From a virus, in the IMG/VR virus record IMGVR_UViG_3300013233_000325, positions 1-52,102 of that record: 52,102 nt of DNA; one strand, 5' to 3'. Positions 7,840 through 15,836 of the stretch are shown one piece after another. A program made the translations under genes and the position numbers. The notes below the pieces were generated by a model that was given only the letters and a program-made list of their open reading frames with translations, searched no databases and was not told the DNA's origin. Numbering within the stretch: position 1 is the first letter of the stretch; the number at the start of each line of letters is the position of its first letter.

Positions 7840-8936
7840 TTTTTGCCTTTTTTACCCTTCTTGCTGGACTTCTTCTTTGAAGTCTTCTTCTTACTGGACT
7901 TGCCCTTTTTGGCCTTGTTGTAAGCCTCCAGAGCTTTAGGAGTCAGAGTAACGAAGTCGTCGCGGCCCATGGTGTAGGTCTCACCATCGAGTTCCGCCTT
8001 GACATCGTATTCCCCGTCCTCGTACCCGGTGATTTCGCCGTGGGACTTGCCTTCGTCGAGTTCGAACTTGCAGATCGTACCGTTGGGCTCGACGTCCTCC
8101 TCCTCCTCTTCTTCGTCGTCCTCGGGCTCTTCTTCCTCTTCCTCTTCCTCTTCCTCTTCTTCCTCGTCGTCGGACTCCTCTTCCTCCTCTTCCTCCTCTT
8201 CTTCCTCGTCATCCTCGGGGGCGTCGGATTCCTCTTCTTCCTCTTCTTCCTCTTCTGACTCCTCTTTATCGGAATCGTCCTTCTTGTGACCGGCTTCCAA
8301 GTAGTCGGCGTCGAACAGATCTTTCAGGTCCTCGGCCACGTCTTCTTCGAGTTCCGGCGACTTTTTCGCAGTCCGCACAACCATCTTGTACATGTTGGAC
8401 GGTTCCAACTTGCTGTTGCGGGTCACGATGATGTCACACCCTTTGCACCCGAAGATGTCTTCGGACTCGTACTCACCAGACGTGAGGAGTTCGAGGATCT
8501 TCGCAAAGAGGGACTGGGGCATGGTCAGGACTTGCATCCCGCCTTCCAGGTTCTTCATGTCGATCGCGTTGACGTGGAACTGACGCGTGACTTTCATCCG
8601 CTTGCCAGCCGACTGTTCCGACTTCTTGCTGGAACCCATAAGTTCCGACGCCTCAGCACACGTTTTGCACTTCTTGCCTGAGCAAGGACGAGGCGGTTCA
8701 TTCGGAACGAAGTGCTGCAGGGTCTCCCGGTGGATTTCCTCCTGTGTGCTTCCGACCTTCGGTGCGCCAGGAGCGCCCTTGATGTAGAAGCCTTTGCCGT
8801 AGTCGCCTTTGGTGACTTTGTGATTGAACGTGAAAACCCGAATGTCGGTCCTCCCGTCCTTGAGTTTCAGGAACCCGCCACCGCGAGTTTCGATGTTGTC
8901 CTGAGTTGCTTTGTATCGGTCTAAATTGAGAGCCAT
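7836..8936 (-). CDS. gp32-like single-stranded DNA-binding protein with acidic and Lys-rich tails
   Basis: 366 aa. The N-terminal 190 residues resemble T4 gp32-type SSBs: a GGGFLKLKDGRTDIRVF start, an H plus CSGKKCKTC cluster for zinc (about 75-90), and basic/aromatic stretches. A very long Glu/Asp tract (about residues 225-285) follows, then a small SH3/KOW-like unit (GEITGYEDGEYDVKAELDG), then a Lys/Ser tail. Acidic SSB tails recruit replication proteins; the acid-barrel-Lys arrangement here is unusual. The coding strand is an almost pure purine run over the acidic tract. Confidence 0.85.
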   Translation of the reverse strand: MALNLDRYKATQDNIETRGGGFLKLKDGRTDIRVFTFNHKVTKGDYGKGFYIKGAPGAPKVGSTQEEIHRETLQHFVPNEPPRPCSGKKCKTCAEASELMGSSKKSEQSAGKRMKVTRQFHVNAIDMKNLEGGMQVLTMPQSLFAKILELLTSGEYESEDIFGCKGCDIIVTRNSKLEPSNMYKMVVRTAKKSPELEEDVAEDLKDLFDADYLEAGHKKDDSDKEESEEEEEEEEESDAPEDDEEEEEEEEEEESDDEEEEEEEEEEEEEPEDDEEEEEEDVEPNGTICKFELDEGKSHGEITGYEDGEYDVKAELDGETYTMGRDDFVTLTPKALEAYNKAKKGKSSKKKTSKKKSSKKGKKGKK

Positions 8937-8938
8937 GA

Positions 8939-9193
8939 TTACTTACCCTTGCGGGCCTTCTTTTTCCTACTGGGGGTTTTACGCTTCGCGGGGGCTTCGC
9001 CCTTCGCTTCTGCGAGTTGTTTGGACAGTTCCTTTTCGACGAAGTGCACGCAAGCTGCGAGCGCATCCTCGGGATCGGTATCATCCAGAATAGGGAGGGT
9101 AATGCCAACGTCGATTCTTTGAGATTCGAAGTTGCCGAGATTGAGGGTCACTCCCTGAGAGTAACGCACTTCGCCGTTTGTGTTACGCGGCAT
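8939..9193 (-). CDS. Small Lys-rich replication-cluster protein, 84 aa
   Basis: The ATG at 9193 is preferred because it just overlaps the polymerase stop (9185-9183); the frame is open further upstream. The sequence begins MPRNTNGEVRYSQGVTLNLG, has a core ISLPILDD-like strand and helix (EDALAACVHFVEKEL), and ends in a Lys/Arg tail. It lies 2 nt upstream of the SSB gene. Probably a DNA-binding or SSB-partner protein; no family assigned. Confidence 0.75.
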   Translation of the reverse strand: MPRNTNGEVRYSQGVTLNLGNFESQRIDVGITLPILDDTDPEDALAACVHFVEKELSKQLAEAKGEAPAKRKTPSRKKKARKGK

Positions 9194-11561
9194 GTTCAGT
9201 GATTTGGTGCTTGAGGTTCGGCCCGCTAGTGACATCTGCAATCAGCGGGATCGTAAGGAAGGGGAACATTTCGGTCGTCCATTTCGTCATCCAGTAGTGG
9301 AGCAGACTGCTGACGGTCCGGATTTCTTCCGGGGGACAATCGATAATAATAGAGTCATGCACTTGGCCGATGATTACCGCGTCCAGCCCGAGACGGAAAA
9401 TGTCATCTTCGACCATTTGCATAACGATGAGGGTGATGTCGCTGCCGAGACTTTGAATCTCGTGGTTTGTGGCTTGACGTTCGGCCCTCCACCGTTCGTA
9501 GTTGACATCGGATCGGATCCCCGGCAAGTGACGTGGGCGACCAAGCTTGGACACCGCCATTTGGGAATGGTACGCTGCATCCCTTGTGTCTTGAATCCAC
9601 TTATCAACAGCTTTGTGGGTGCCGAAATAGGTATCCAACAGAGCTTGTGCGTAACGGGTGTCCCCAGGTCGGCCCAGTTGGATGGCCAACTTCTTGGGAC
9701 CAATGCCATAGATCACGCCGAATCCCGCCCGTTTCCCTTCCATTCGTTGAGTCTTCGTGACTTTCTCAGGCAGAATGCCATAGATCTTCGCCGCCGTGTT
9801 TGTGTGGGCGTCGATTCCCTTGGAGAACGTTTCGTGTAGGACCGGCTCTCCACTTAGTGAACCAAGGAGTCGAACTTCCAACTGCGAGAAGTCAGCCTGA
9901 ATGATAGCGCCTTTCGGGAAACGACTGGTAAAGACCTCTTTAACCCGTCCTTCCACTGCGATGTTTTGCAGGTTTGGGTCCTGGCTCGACAATCGACCCG
10001 TCACTACAACATCTTGTCGGAATGAGGAGTTGATGCATGAATCGGGGCGCAGCCTTAACCGGTAGTCTTTGAGATCCCGAACAGCGTACTGCAGAGACCT
10101 CAATGCCGTGAGACGACCGGCGATTTTGTGATCGATGGCCCAAATCCGCAGGTATTCGCCTTTCGTGGACGGTCCACCACCTGGGGTTTCACCCAGGACC
10201 GGCAGTTTCAGAACAGTGAACAACAGCACCTGCATCTGTTTGGTACTGTCCACATTGAACAACACGCCCGGTTTCAGTCCACAGATTCTCTTGGCTTTCT
10301 TGACCGCAGGGTAGGATTCGAGTTTGGCCCGTGCTTTGTCCTTCTCCTCGTCCAGTTCCTTTATGAGTTGGTCCGCGTTTGCGCGGTTAATGTACATGCC
10401 GTTGAGTTCGACACGGGCGAGAGTCTTGCATGCACCAAGGGAAATGTTGCGGTAGTTCCACAACATTTGTTCATGGTCGGGGTGCTGCATGGCTTCTTCA
10501 TAAAGACCATCGCGGAGCCTGTATGTAACATCACAGTCACCAGCGCAGTAGGGCCAAATGTCGTCCATAGGCCCATTTGCGTAGGCCTCGGACACGCCCA
10601 TTTCCGCCTTCAATTCCTCCATCTTCGTATCATACCCGCCAATCGTCGTGTACTGGTACGCCAGGGGAGAAAGAGCGTGCGCCTCCTCTTCCCTCAGGTA
10701 GGAGTGGAGTAGGATTGTGTCATCGTCCAGGTTTCGGACGGGCACGCCCCAAATGGCGTGTGCGACCTTGATCTCGAATTTCGCGTTATGACACGTTTTT
10801 CGACAGGGGTGAGATCCCACCCACCTAGCACACTCTATCCACGCCTCGGGACAGGCTTCGAGGTCGATGACAAAAGCCTCCCCCTCACGTACCGCGACAC
10901 CCATGCATCGGATCCGGAAGTCAGGATCACACATGTTGAGGCCGGTAGCTTCGAAGTCGAACGTAGGGCGATCGAAAACGCCAATGCCAGCAAGGCGTCG
11001 CTTCGCCTCTTTGCGATCCGTAACGAGGTCCCAGGTTGTGTCACTGAGGTCGATTTCTTTGTTTGCATAGATCTCACGCACAGAGCGCATCTGAGTGATG
11101 AACTCCCGCATTTTGCCCGGAGTGTGAGCCATCTGGTCTGGGTGGAACACTGGGACGCATTTCCGCTCACCCAGGTCCTCGCGAGTCTTCACCTGCCGAC
11201 CGGCCCATGACGTGATCTTTTTGAGATCGGTCACGGCCTCGAATGCGTGAGACCCCAGAGGCACGACCAGCGACGGGTCCAGCCGTTTGATCTCGGCTGT
11301 AATTCGCTCCCGGTTTGCCGCGATCATCGCCTTTGTGGGCTTGCGACCCCTCACCAAGTAATCATCTACGATCACGAGGTCTACGATTGTCACCTTGTCG
11401 GCAAATCCGTCCTTGTTGAATTCCGAGACTAGAGCCTCACCACCTGAGTCGTGTCGGCAAACCGTGGTCTTTTCTTCATCGCAGAAGTTCGGCCACACGA
11501 CAAGCACAACATTCGACTTGCGGATCTTCCGCTTCCGTTTGATGCCTTTGCGTGCGATCAT
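9183..11561 (-). CDS. dpoZ: Family A DNA polymerase (DpoZ-like) with UDG-like N-terminus
   Basis: 792 aa. Residues 1-165 resemble a uracil-DNA-glycosylase fold (VPLGSHAFEAV, then VPVFHPDQ). A DEDD 3'-5' exonuclease follows: Exo I FDFEATGLN (about 192), Exo II CHNAKFE where the usual Asp is Glu, Exo III YCAGDCD. The palm has motif A ADFSQLEVRLLG (about 553), motif B RMEGKRAGFGVIYG (about 605) and motif C QVHDSIIID (about 732), with Ser replacing the usual Glu. No 5'-nuclease domain is present. With PurZ and MazZ nearby it is the likely DpoZ that incorporates dZTP. Start by ATGA overlap with the nuclease gene. Confidence 0.93.
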   Translation of the reverse strand: MIARKGIKRKRKIRKSNVVLVVWPNFCDEEKTTVCRHDSGGEALVSEFNKDGFADKVTIVDLVIVDDYLVRGRKPTKAMIAANRERITAEIKRLDPSLVVPLGSHAFEAVTDLKKITSWAGRQVKTREDLGERKCVPVFHPDQMAHTPGKMREFITQMRSVREIYANKEIDLSDTTWDLVTDRKEAKRRLAGIGVFDRPTFDFEATGLNMCDPDFRIRCMGVAVREGEAFVIDLEACPEAWIECARWVGSHPCRKTCHNAKFEIKVAHAIWGVPVRNLDDDTILLHSYLREEEAHALSPLAYQYTTIGGYDTKMEELKAEMGVSEAYANGPMDDIWPYCAGDCDVTYRLRDGLYEEAMQHPDHEQMLWNYRNISLGACKTLARVELNGMYINRANADQLIKELDEEKDKARAKLESYPAVKKAKRICGLKPGVLFNVDSTKQMQVLLFTVLKLPVLGETPGGGPSTKGEYLRIWAIDHKIAGRLTALRSLQYAVRDLKDYRLRLRPDSCINSSFRQDVVVTGRLSSQDPNLQNIAVEGRVKEVFTSRFPKGAIIQADFSQLEVRLLGSLSGEPVLHETFSKGIDAHTNTAAKIYGILPEKVTKTQRMEGKRAGFGVIYGIGPKKLAIQLGRPGDTRYAQALLDTYFGTHKAVDKWIQDTRDAAYHSQMAVSKLGRPRHLPGIRSDVNYERWRAERQATNHEIQSLGSDITLIVMQMVEDDIFRLGLDAVIIGQVHDSIIIDCPPEEIRTVSSLLHYWMTKWTTEMFPFLTIPLIADVTSGPNLKHQITEHAA

Positions 11562-12436
11562 TTGAGTCTCTTAGAACCTCGGCAGCGGTCCCAAAAACCA
11601 CAGAATCGATCTGAGCATGCCCACGAGTCGGGCTGTGCAAGGGGGAAGACGCCCGCTTTGATGGACTTGCCAACGTCAATGAAGATTTCCCGTGCCCACG
11701 CTTGTCGTTGAGGCGACATCGCTGCACGTGTGACGTGGACTTTCGGCTCTTTGGTCTTCGCCAGGGTGATGAACTTCGTCTCTTTGATGCCTGTGGCTTT
11801 GGCATACGTGGCCAATTGCAGGGAGTTTTCGGCATCAGAAACGGACTTCTTGCGAGCGGCGACCTTGTAATCGGCCACGGCCATTCGCGGGGCTCCTTTT
11901 TGGAACTCCGGATCTTCCACCCTACCTTCGAAGTCGGTGAACCCGAAGACAGGAACATCGCCCATCATTATTTCGAACTTGTTCTCCGCTCTAACCGGTG
12001 TCAAGGTGGACGCAACGTTCTCTAGGTAGACTTTAACAAGACCCGGCCCACGTTCAATCGCTTCATTGCGATAGATCATAGGGATCTTGTCTCGTTTGGC
12101 ATTATCGCTGAAATAATCGAGGAACATAGTCGTCGCCGGTTTTACCGCCATGTCCTCCCCAGTCTGGATTTTGCGCACGTTGTTGGCCTCAAGCCAATCG
12201 TGGTGACTGGAACCCTCCGTCATCGCGACACCGGGCGGTTCCTTCAGTCCGTCGATGTATCGGAATTCGAACTGCTTTCCGCACCTTTGGTACATGCTGG
12301 CAGCAGAGACCGATAGATAACCTTTTGGCAACCAGTCAACAGGTTCGAGGGTTTCTAGGCCGAAGACCTTCCCGCCCTTTGGATTCTTGACCGTGGTTAC
12401 TTTGCCTAACGTCTTTTTCTTCTTACTTATCGCCAT
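11558..12436 (-). CDS. RecB/Cas4-like PD-(D/E)XK nuclease
   Basis: 292 aa. Motifs in order: LSVSAASMYQRCGKQFEFRY, GSSHHDW, VFGFTDFEGRV, VADYKVAARK and LQLATYAKATG, matching the PDDEXK_1/RecB C-terminal nuclease domain (Asp and Lys of the active site in ADYK). A C-terminal Cys cluster CSDRFCGFWDRC, with the early RCGKQF Cys, is the usual Fe-S ligand set. It probably works in recombination or end processing with the polymerase. Confidence 0.88.
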   Translation of the reverse strand: MAISKKKKTLGKVTTVKNPKGGKVFGLETLEPVDWLPKGYLSVSAASMYQRCGKQFEFRYIDGLKEPPGVAMTEGSSHHDWLEANNVRKIQTGEDMAVKPATTMFLDYFSDNAKRDKIPMIYRNEAIERGPGLVKVYLENVASTLTPVRAENKFEIMMGDVPVFGFTDFEGRVEDPEFQKGAPRMAVADYKVAARKKSVSDAENSLQLATYAKATGIKETKFITLAKTKEPKVHVTRAAMSPQRQAWAREIFIDVGKSIKAGVFPLAQPDSWACSDRFCGFWDRCRGSKRLK

Positions 12437-13013
12437 AGTGAGAAAGCTGCATCAGCCGGGTTTGATCTGTTTGGAGGAGGGACTCGATCACGTCCACACA
12501 GGAAACTATATCCTGGCGCAGACGTTTGTTCAGTAGGAAATTCTCACCCTCAATCTCTCTTGCCGCGACCCAGTAAGAGGAGCAAACTCCAGATGTTAAG
12601 GCTATAGCAATGGAAGCCTGAACATCGGTCGATGAACGGGCCCATTTGACAGACTTCAGTATCGCCAAAGTTATCCGTCGAATACGCAGGTTGTTACTCG
12701 GTTTTTCACGGACGATTCCCTGGTCATATTTGTACCAGCGAGCAATCGCCCCATCCGAGCACAAACAACGCATCGGGGGATAGGGGACTTTGAAGACCTG
12801 TTTGCACCAATCTGGTGACATCGCCTCGAACGTGGCTTTCACGAAATCCGTGGGATTCGCGTGGCACTCCATCATCTTCGATGTGGCCGACTCCAGGGCG
12901 TTCGCGTCCATCTTCGACAGCTTGCGGTGATTGAAGCCACGAGAGCGCACGCCTCGGATGAAGGCGTCTTCGAGGGCGCGGAACGCCACTCGGTTAGCTA
13001 GGGGGAGAGCCAT
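12423..13013 (-). CDS. Hypothetical protein, 196 aa
   Basis: Ends 14 nt inside the nuclease gene. The ATG at 13013 (MALPLANRVAFRALEDAF) is chosen; a GTG at 13073 would add 20 residues. Mostly helical, with a central region MRCLCSDGAIARWYKYDQG and a C-terminal pair of amphipathic helices. No HD motif is present, so it is not the missing DatZ. Function unknown. Confidence 0.7.
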   Translation of the reverse strand: MALPLANRVAFRALEDAFIRGVRSRGFNHRKLSKMDANALESATSKMMECHANPTDFVKATFEAMSPDWCKQVFKVPYPPMRCLCSDGAIARWYKYDQGIVREKPSNNLRIRRITLAILKSVKWARSSTDVQASIAIALTSGVCSSYWVAAREIEGENFLLNKRLRQDIVSCVDVIESLLQTDQTRLMQLSHYGDK

Positions 13014-13083
13014 GTGGGGATATACGGTGGGCCAGCCCAAGGAGGACCGGCCCAGTAGTAACGTAGGGGACACCCCGAGTGTT

Positions 13084-13572
13084 TCAGGTGTCTTTCTGCG
13101 CGTCGGGTAGGGTGCCCACGGAGTTTACCGAGAGCCCGTCCCCTGTGGAATCAGGGGTGTCGTTGTCCGTGATCGACTTGGGGCAGGAGACCCTTGTCAT
13201 AGACGACCATGTTCCGTCCGTGTTACGTTTCTGGACTCGACCTCTACGGGCTCGATACTGTTCGCCATCGTGAGCGATGGATTCAGATTCTTCGACACCA
13301 CCACCCTTATAACTGGTACCGGATGCTTCGTTGGAAACGTCACCGTCCTCGTCTTCAAGAGTCAGAAGAGTTTGGCCCATCGTGTTCCCCGTTACATGGG
13401 AACGGACGTATTTGCCACCCTTCTTCCAACATTCGCCTTCTTTGATACCTCGGTCCGCGCTTTCCTGAGAGTCAGGTCGTTCGTCATGGGCCGTGGTGGT
13501 CTGGTCGGCGTTCGCTCCTACACTTCCAACAATGAAAGTGAGTAACAGAGCTAGAATAAATTGCAATCTCAT
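13084..13572 (-). CDS. Secreted hypothetical protein, 162 aa
   Basis: A clear Sec signal peptide (MRLQFILALLLTFIVGSVGA then NADQ) directs export. The mature part is polar, acidic and low in hydrophobics, with Gly/Ser-rich segments and two Cys. It directly abuts the lipoprotein-like gene upstream (stop and start adjacent). Exported early-cluster products can act in superinfection exclusion or envelope modification; here that is only a suggestion. Confidence 0.75.
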   Translation of the reverse strand: MRLQFILALLLTFIVGSVGANADQTTTAHDERPDSQESADRGIKEGECWKKGGKYVRSHVTGNTMGQTLLTLEDEDGDVSNEASGTSYKGGGVEESESIAHDGEQYRARRGRVQKRNTDGTWSSMTRVSCPKSITDNDTPDSTGDGLSVNSVGTLPDAQKDT

Positions 13573-14310
13573 TTAGGATCCTTTTGGGTTTAGGGCGTCA
13601 CTGATGATCTGCCCAGAATGCACGGCGTTTTCCGTATCTAACAGGTGGTAAAGCTCCCATCGATCTTCGGCATCGTCGAGGTCCGGTGAGATGTCACCAG
13701 CAAGCCAAATCTGTTCGACTACGGCCTCTTCGTAGTTGCGGATCAACCGGGAAGCTTCTTCTCCAATTCCCTGCATTTCAAACCAGGACGTGTAAATGCC
13801 CAGTTCGTTCCAAAGAGGAACTGACGATTCGCCATCTTTGTATCTGTCTTCCTCACGGTTGCGGTATTCCACCAGGAACGTCCGCATCACGCGTGTTTGT
13901 TGAATGTAGCCCCAACTTTCTTTGACACCGGGAATACTCCATGCGGCCTCTACTTTCGCCAGGGGGTAGCCTGACATCGTGGACCACTCGACGAATTGTT
14001 CCTTCGTGGGGGCAAAATGCTCGCGTCTTTCTATTGGAAAGAGGGAGGCGGGGCCCGCAACGTTAATGAGGGTTCCTTCCGGAGTGAAACTGGTGTCCTC
14101 TCCGACACCTACCATGACCGGTACTCTCATCCCGATTCCCTCTTCAAACGTGCGAGCCCCAGACGGTGACGGGGAACCAATTTGAATTGCAGGGTTGGTC
14201 CCAGGTGTCACCGCGTCCGGTGAAAGCAAACCACTTGTGCAGTTGCTTATCATCCCTATTCCAAATAATAGGAGGAGGGCAGTCAGTAAAATGTCTTTGA
14301 ACTTATTCAT
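13573..14310 (-). CDS. Lipoprotein-like exported protein, 245 aa
   Basis: The N-terminus MNKFKDILLTALLLLFGIGM followed by ISNC resembles a lipoprotein signal, but Asn at -1 to the Cys is atypical. The mature region is acidic with a helical C-terminal half (EEASRLIRNYEEAVVEQIW). The ATG overlaps the stop of the 42-aa ORF (ATGA). It forms an exported pair with the next gene. No enzymatic domain recognised. Confidence 0.75.
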   Translation of the reverse strand: MNKFKDILLTALLLLFGIGMISNCTSGLLSPDAVTPGTNPAIQIGSPSPSGARTFEEGIGMRVPVMVGVGEDTSFTPEGTLINVAGPASLFPIERREHFAPTKEQFVEWSTMSGYPLAKVEAAWSIPGVKESWGYIQQTRVMRTFLVEYRNREEDRYKDGESSVPLWNELGIYTSWFEMQGIGEEASRLIRNYEEAVVEQIWLAGDISPDLDDAEDRWELYHLLDTENAVHSGQIISDALNPKGS

Positions 14311-14435
14311 TTGTAAAAATGGGACTGGATTTCGCTTTCCTCGACCCCGAGTTCATCCAGTCCCACATTCTCCGAACACGGGGCTTCTTCTCTAGCCGGA
14401 TTGTAACGGATCAGAACCTCAGGTGTTTCACTCAC
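14307..14435 (-). CDS. Small protein, 42 aa (GTG start)
   Basis: The GTG at 14435-14433 overlaps the stop of the upstream ORF, and its TGA overlaps the ATG of the lipoprotein-like gene (ATGA). The sequence reads MSETPEVLIRYNPAREEAPC and ends QSHFYK. The overlap at both ends is the main reason to call it. Function unknown. Confidence 0.5.
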   Translation of the reverse strand: MSETPEVLIRYNPAREEAPCSENVGLDELGVEESEIQSHFYK

Positions 14436-14616
14436 TCGCGCGTCTTGGAGAACTTGTTCTCTTTCGATTGCTTGCAATCGCCTCGACTTGTTCGAGGTTT
14501 CCCGTGTCTGGAATTGGGATTCGTGGAATCCGGATGTCTACCCACTGTAACTGCGTACTCCAGTCGAGTGTTTCATAAATCCGGTAAGAGCCTTGTAAGA
14601 GTTGCATGAGGCCCAT
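14428..14616 (-). CDS. Small protein, about 62 aa, first gene of the leftward replication cluster
   Basis: The frame runs 14428-14694; an ATG at 14616 (MGLMQLLQGSYRIYETLDW) is the most plausible start since the upstream part is antisense to the histone-like gene. It continues LQWVDIRIPRIPIPDTGNL and ends with a basic tail. It overlaps the 42-aa ORF by 8 nt. Beta-like core; unknown function. Confidence 0.5.
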   Translation of the reverse strand: MGLMQLLQGSYRIYETLDWSTQLQWVDIRIPRIPIPDTGNLEQVEAIASNRKRTSSPRRASE

Positions 14617-14646
14617 CCCGGATACCAGAGAGTCGGGTCTAGAGCG

Positions 14647-15411
14647 ATGAAACATCCGGGTACCGGACCCCGTTACTTCTGGCGAGGACAACATTTGTTT
14701 ATTATGAAAGATGGAACATGCGACGCGTCAGGATGTAGGGAGAAGGGGTCCGGAGTTTATTTGGGAGCGGACCTCTGCGGAGGTTGTTCATCCCGTCTCC
14801 GGGATCTTTGTGGGGGGTACTGGGATTCTCAAGATGAGACATCTACCCGGCGACTCCTCGGCGTGTTGAAATCTTCGGTCCTCCGAGGCGTTATGGAAAG
14901 TACGGGTCTCAAACCGCTGTACCCAACCACGAAAACGATCGCCTCCGAACACCAAACTCCACAAGAAAAGGAAACTGTTATGGCCCGTGTTAAAAAGAAA
15001 GTGACTGCTAAGAAGACCACCACCACCAAGCGAAAGCGTTCCGGTATCGCCGAAAAGGTTGCCAAGCAACTGAGCAAGCCGGGTCCGAAGAAGAAGGGGC
15101 CGATCAAGAAGAAAACGGTTTCCAAGAAGAAGGCGACCACGAAGCCTCGCAAGGCTGTCGCCAAGAAGACCCGCAAAGGTGTTGGTGATTTCGGTCGTCG
15201 TTCGAATGACACGATCGACAAGGTTGGCGGTCAACTCCTGGAATGTGATACCGTGGCCTCGATGGTCAAGCTCGCCAAGAGATTTCCGGAGATCAACACC
15301 GAACGTCTGATGGCTGCCAAAAAGGACGCGTCGAACGGAACCCAAATGGGTCTGATCCGTATGCGCATTGGCAACCTGATCCGTGGTGCCATCGCTCGTG
15401 CAGACCGATGA
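14647..15411 (+). CDS. Histone H1-like basic protein, possible zinc N-terminus
   Basis: One open frame with two plausible starts. From 14647 the protein has an N-terminal Cys motif (CDASGC, then CGGC) suggestive of a small zinc domain. From 14980, preceded by AAGGAAA, MARVKKKVTAKK begins a Lys/Ala/Thr-rich H1-like tail (about 75 residues) followed by a compact C-terminal domain (IDKVGGQLLECDTVASMVKL). The tail should bind DNA non-specifically, perhaps organising the modified genome. Whether one fused protein or two nested products are made cannot be decided here. Confidence 0.75.
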   Translation: MKHPGTGPRYFWRGQHLFIMKDGTCDASGCREKGSGVYLGADLCGGCSSRLRDLCGGYWDSQDETSTRRLLGVLKSSVLRGVMESTGLKPLYPTTKTIASEHQTPQEKETVMARVKKKVTAKKTTTTKRKRSGIAEKVAKQLSKPGPKKKGPIKKKTVSKKKATTKPRKAVAKKTRKGVGDFGRRSNDTIDKVGGQLLECDTVASMVKLAKRFPEINTERLMAAKKDASNGTQMGLIRMRIGNLIRGAIARADR

Positions 15412-15701
15412 GCCAAGCGTTCAAAGAATGGTGGAGTCTTCATCGGGACTCCATCGATACCGACGACGAAGTAACGTTTGCGCAGTTCGTCCAGCCTGAA
15501 TTCACCCGAGGTTTCGGTAACATTCCCAACGATCTTTGTGCGAAAGATTCGTCTGGAAAGGTTAGCCTCCCGATTCTCCGGTTGTACACGTTGGACTGTT
15601 GCATGCAACTCGATCTCTCGGCGAATTTCGTTCCTGGAGTTGTCCGGTATGCTGAGGCCATTGAAAGATGGCGTCTAGGGGAAGTCGTCCTAGAGGATTG
15701 A
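15408..15701 (+). CDS. Hypothetical protein, 97 aa
   Basis: ATGA overlap with the histone-like gene. Begins MSQAFKEWWSLHRDSIDTDD and has an amphipathic middle with two Cys (LDCCMQLDL). No domain recognised. It is the last gene before the hairpin-rich spacer that precedes the terminase small subunit. Confidence 0.7.
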   Translation: MSQAFKEWWSLHRDSIDTDDEVTFAQFVQPEFTRGFGNIPNDLCAKDSSGKVSLPILRLYTLDCCMQLDLSANFVPGVVRYAEAIERWRLGEVVLED

Positions 15702-15731
15702 CCGGGACCTGCGGCCCTGGTTCATTATCTA

Positions 15732-15749
15732 GGAAGTCCCTCGACTTCC
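15732..15749. repeat. Inverted repeat hairpin upstream of terminase
   Basis: GGAAGTC (15732-15738), loop CCTC, GACTTCC (15743-15749): a perfect 7-bp stem. There is no T-run after it. With the next hairpin it fills the spacer before terS; it may be a terminator, an RNA-processing site, or part of a packaging site. Confidence 0.6.
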
Positions 15750-15758
15750 CTCAATCCT

Positions 15759-15799
15759 GCACCCCCAGGAGGCCCCTTTTAGGTGTTTTCTGGGGGTGC
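15759..15799. repeat. 10-bp inverted repeat upstream of terminase small subunit
   Basis: GCACCCCCAG (15759-15768) and CTGGGGGTGC (15790-15799) are perfectly complementary with a 21-nt loop. It ends 37 nt before the terS start. Candidate cos/pac recognition element or transcription attenuator; the lack of a T-run argues against a simple intrinsic terminator. Confidence 0.6.
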
Positions 15800-15836
15800 T
15801 CTTGTATTCGGACCCTCGGTGTGTTTTCTTTTGGGT

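Noticed and set aside
7999-8289. Ser-rich ORF on the plus strand
   Set aside because: It is the antisense of the poly-Glu/Asp tract of the SSB gene; the poly-Ser is a by-product of codon use.
15408-15780. UGA read-through at 15699
   Set aside because: The extension runs through the hairpins and looks non-coding; no family match.
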